From the NCBI GenBank assembly GCA_934277845.1, contig CAKQVV010000092.1, positions 1 to 6,617 of the forward strand: a stretch of 6,617 nucleotides of DNA, written 5' to 3'. How positions within the stretch are numbered: position 1 is the first letter of the stretch; every line of letters starts with the position of its first letter. This document shows positions 6,435 to 6,617 of the stretch, one piece after another. A model generated the notes under the pieces. That model was not told the origin of the DNA, ran no database searches, and worked only from the letters and a program-made list of their open reading frames with translations. This DNA is from an uncultured Clostridia bacterium (GTDB taxonomy: Bacteria; Bacillota; Clostridia; Christensenellales; Pumilibacteraceae). Made by a program: the position numbers and the translations under genes.

Positions 6435-6617
6435 TCTATTTTGACAATGCCGCTACAACACGAGTTTACAACGAAGCAATTAAAGTAATGGAAAAAGTTT
6501 GCGGTGAAGATTATTTTAATCCGTCATCTACGTATCCCGGCGGCATTGCCGCAAAAAAAATCATTACCGATGCAAGGGGCATAATAGCTTCCGTGCTGAA
6601 TTGCAGCCCGAATTCGG
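6431..6617 (+). CDS. Cysteine desulfurase (NifS/IscS family), N-terminal part (3' truncated by window edge)
   Basis: ATG 6431-6433 overlaps the preceding stop codon (TGA 6432-6434) in the ATGA arrangement. The visible 62 residues begin MIYFDNAATTRV, the classic opening of NifS/IscS-type enzymes. They continue with NPSSTYPGG (30-38) and an AR-x-x-IA helix (48-53, ARGIIA), both family landmarks. These PLP enzymes take sulfur from cysteine, leaving alanine, and pass it as persulfide to Fe-S scaffolds or to tRNA thiolation enzymes. The PLP lysine and catalytic cysteine lie beyond the window, so the subclass cannot be judged. AGGCGG (6415-6420) is a possible but distant ribosome binding site (10-base spacer). 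Coupling to the upstream gene is more likely to matter. In Firmicutes such a gene often precedes thiI (4-thiouridine synthesis); that is an expectation only. Confidence 0.92.
   Translation, partial: MIYFDNAATTRVYNEAIKVMEKVCGEDYFNPSSTYPGGIAAKKIITDARGIIASVLNCSPNS

Overview
The window reads as ordinary chromosomal core DNA from a moderately AT-rich Gram-positive bacterium, most likely a member of the Clostridia (possibly an uncultured gut lineage). Three things point there: the gene order pheT / U32-family protein / mutS2, the GGAGG-type ribosome binding sites, and protein sequences that resemble clostridial versions of these families. This placement is inferred from family knowledge; no search was run.

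Layout, all on the + strand. Positions 1-767 hold the 3' end of pheT (phenylalanine-tRNA ligase beta subunit), with its C-terminal anticodon-binding FDX-ACB domain. A large U32-family protein (768-3098) follows with no gap and in the same reading frame. It has a UUG start, a four-cysteine Fe-S-type motif and a DUF3656 domain, an architecture like the RNA hydroxylase RlhA. A 126-base gap with a candidate promoter precedes mutS2 (3225-5618). MutS2 has a complete ATPase core, a coiled-coil stalk, a KOW-like region and a C-terminal Smr domain whose LDLRG motif is altered. A second gap of 204 bases carries the best promoter in the window (extended -10 TGATATAAT) and a leader of about 130 nt. That promoter should drive a two-gene unit: a small two-helix membrane protein of unknown function (5823-6434) and, overlapping it by ATGA, the 5' end of a cysteine desulfurase gene (6431 to the window end).

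Functional theme: charging of tRNA(Phe), probable Fe-S-dependent RNA hydroxylation, a MutS2 that in Bacillus acts on collided ribosomes, and a cysteine desulfurase that mobilises sulfur for Fe-S clusters or tRNA thiolation. The set leans towards translation and RNA maintenance. The membrane protein is the only truly uncharacterised gene. I see no mobile element, CRISPR array, tRNA or rRNA gene, prophage or defence system, and no convincing new multi-gene system. The items worth a second look are small: the same-frame pheT/U32 junction, the missing zapA, the altered Smr motif, the extra cysteines in the U32 protein, and the leader before the membrane protein gene.
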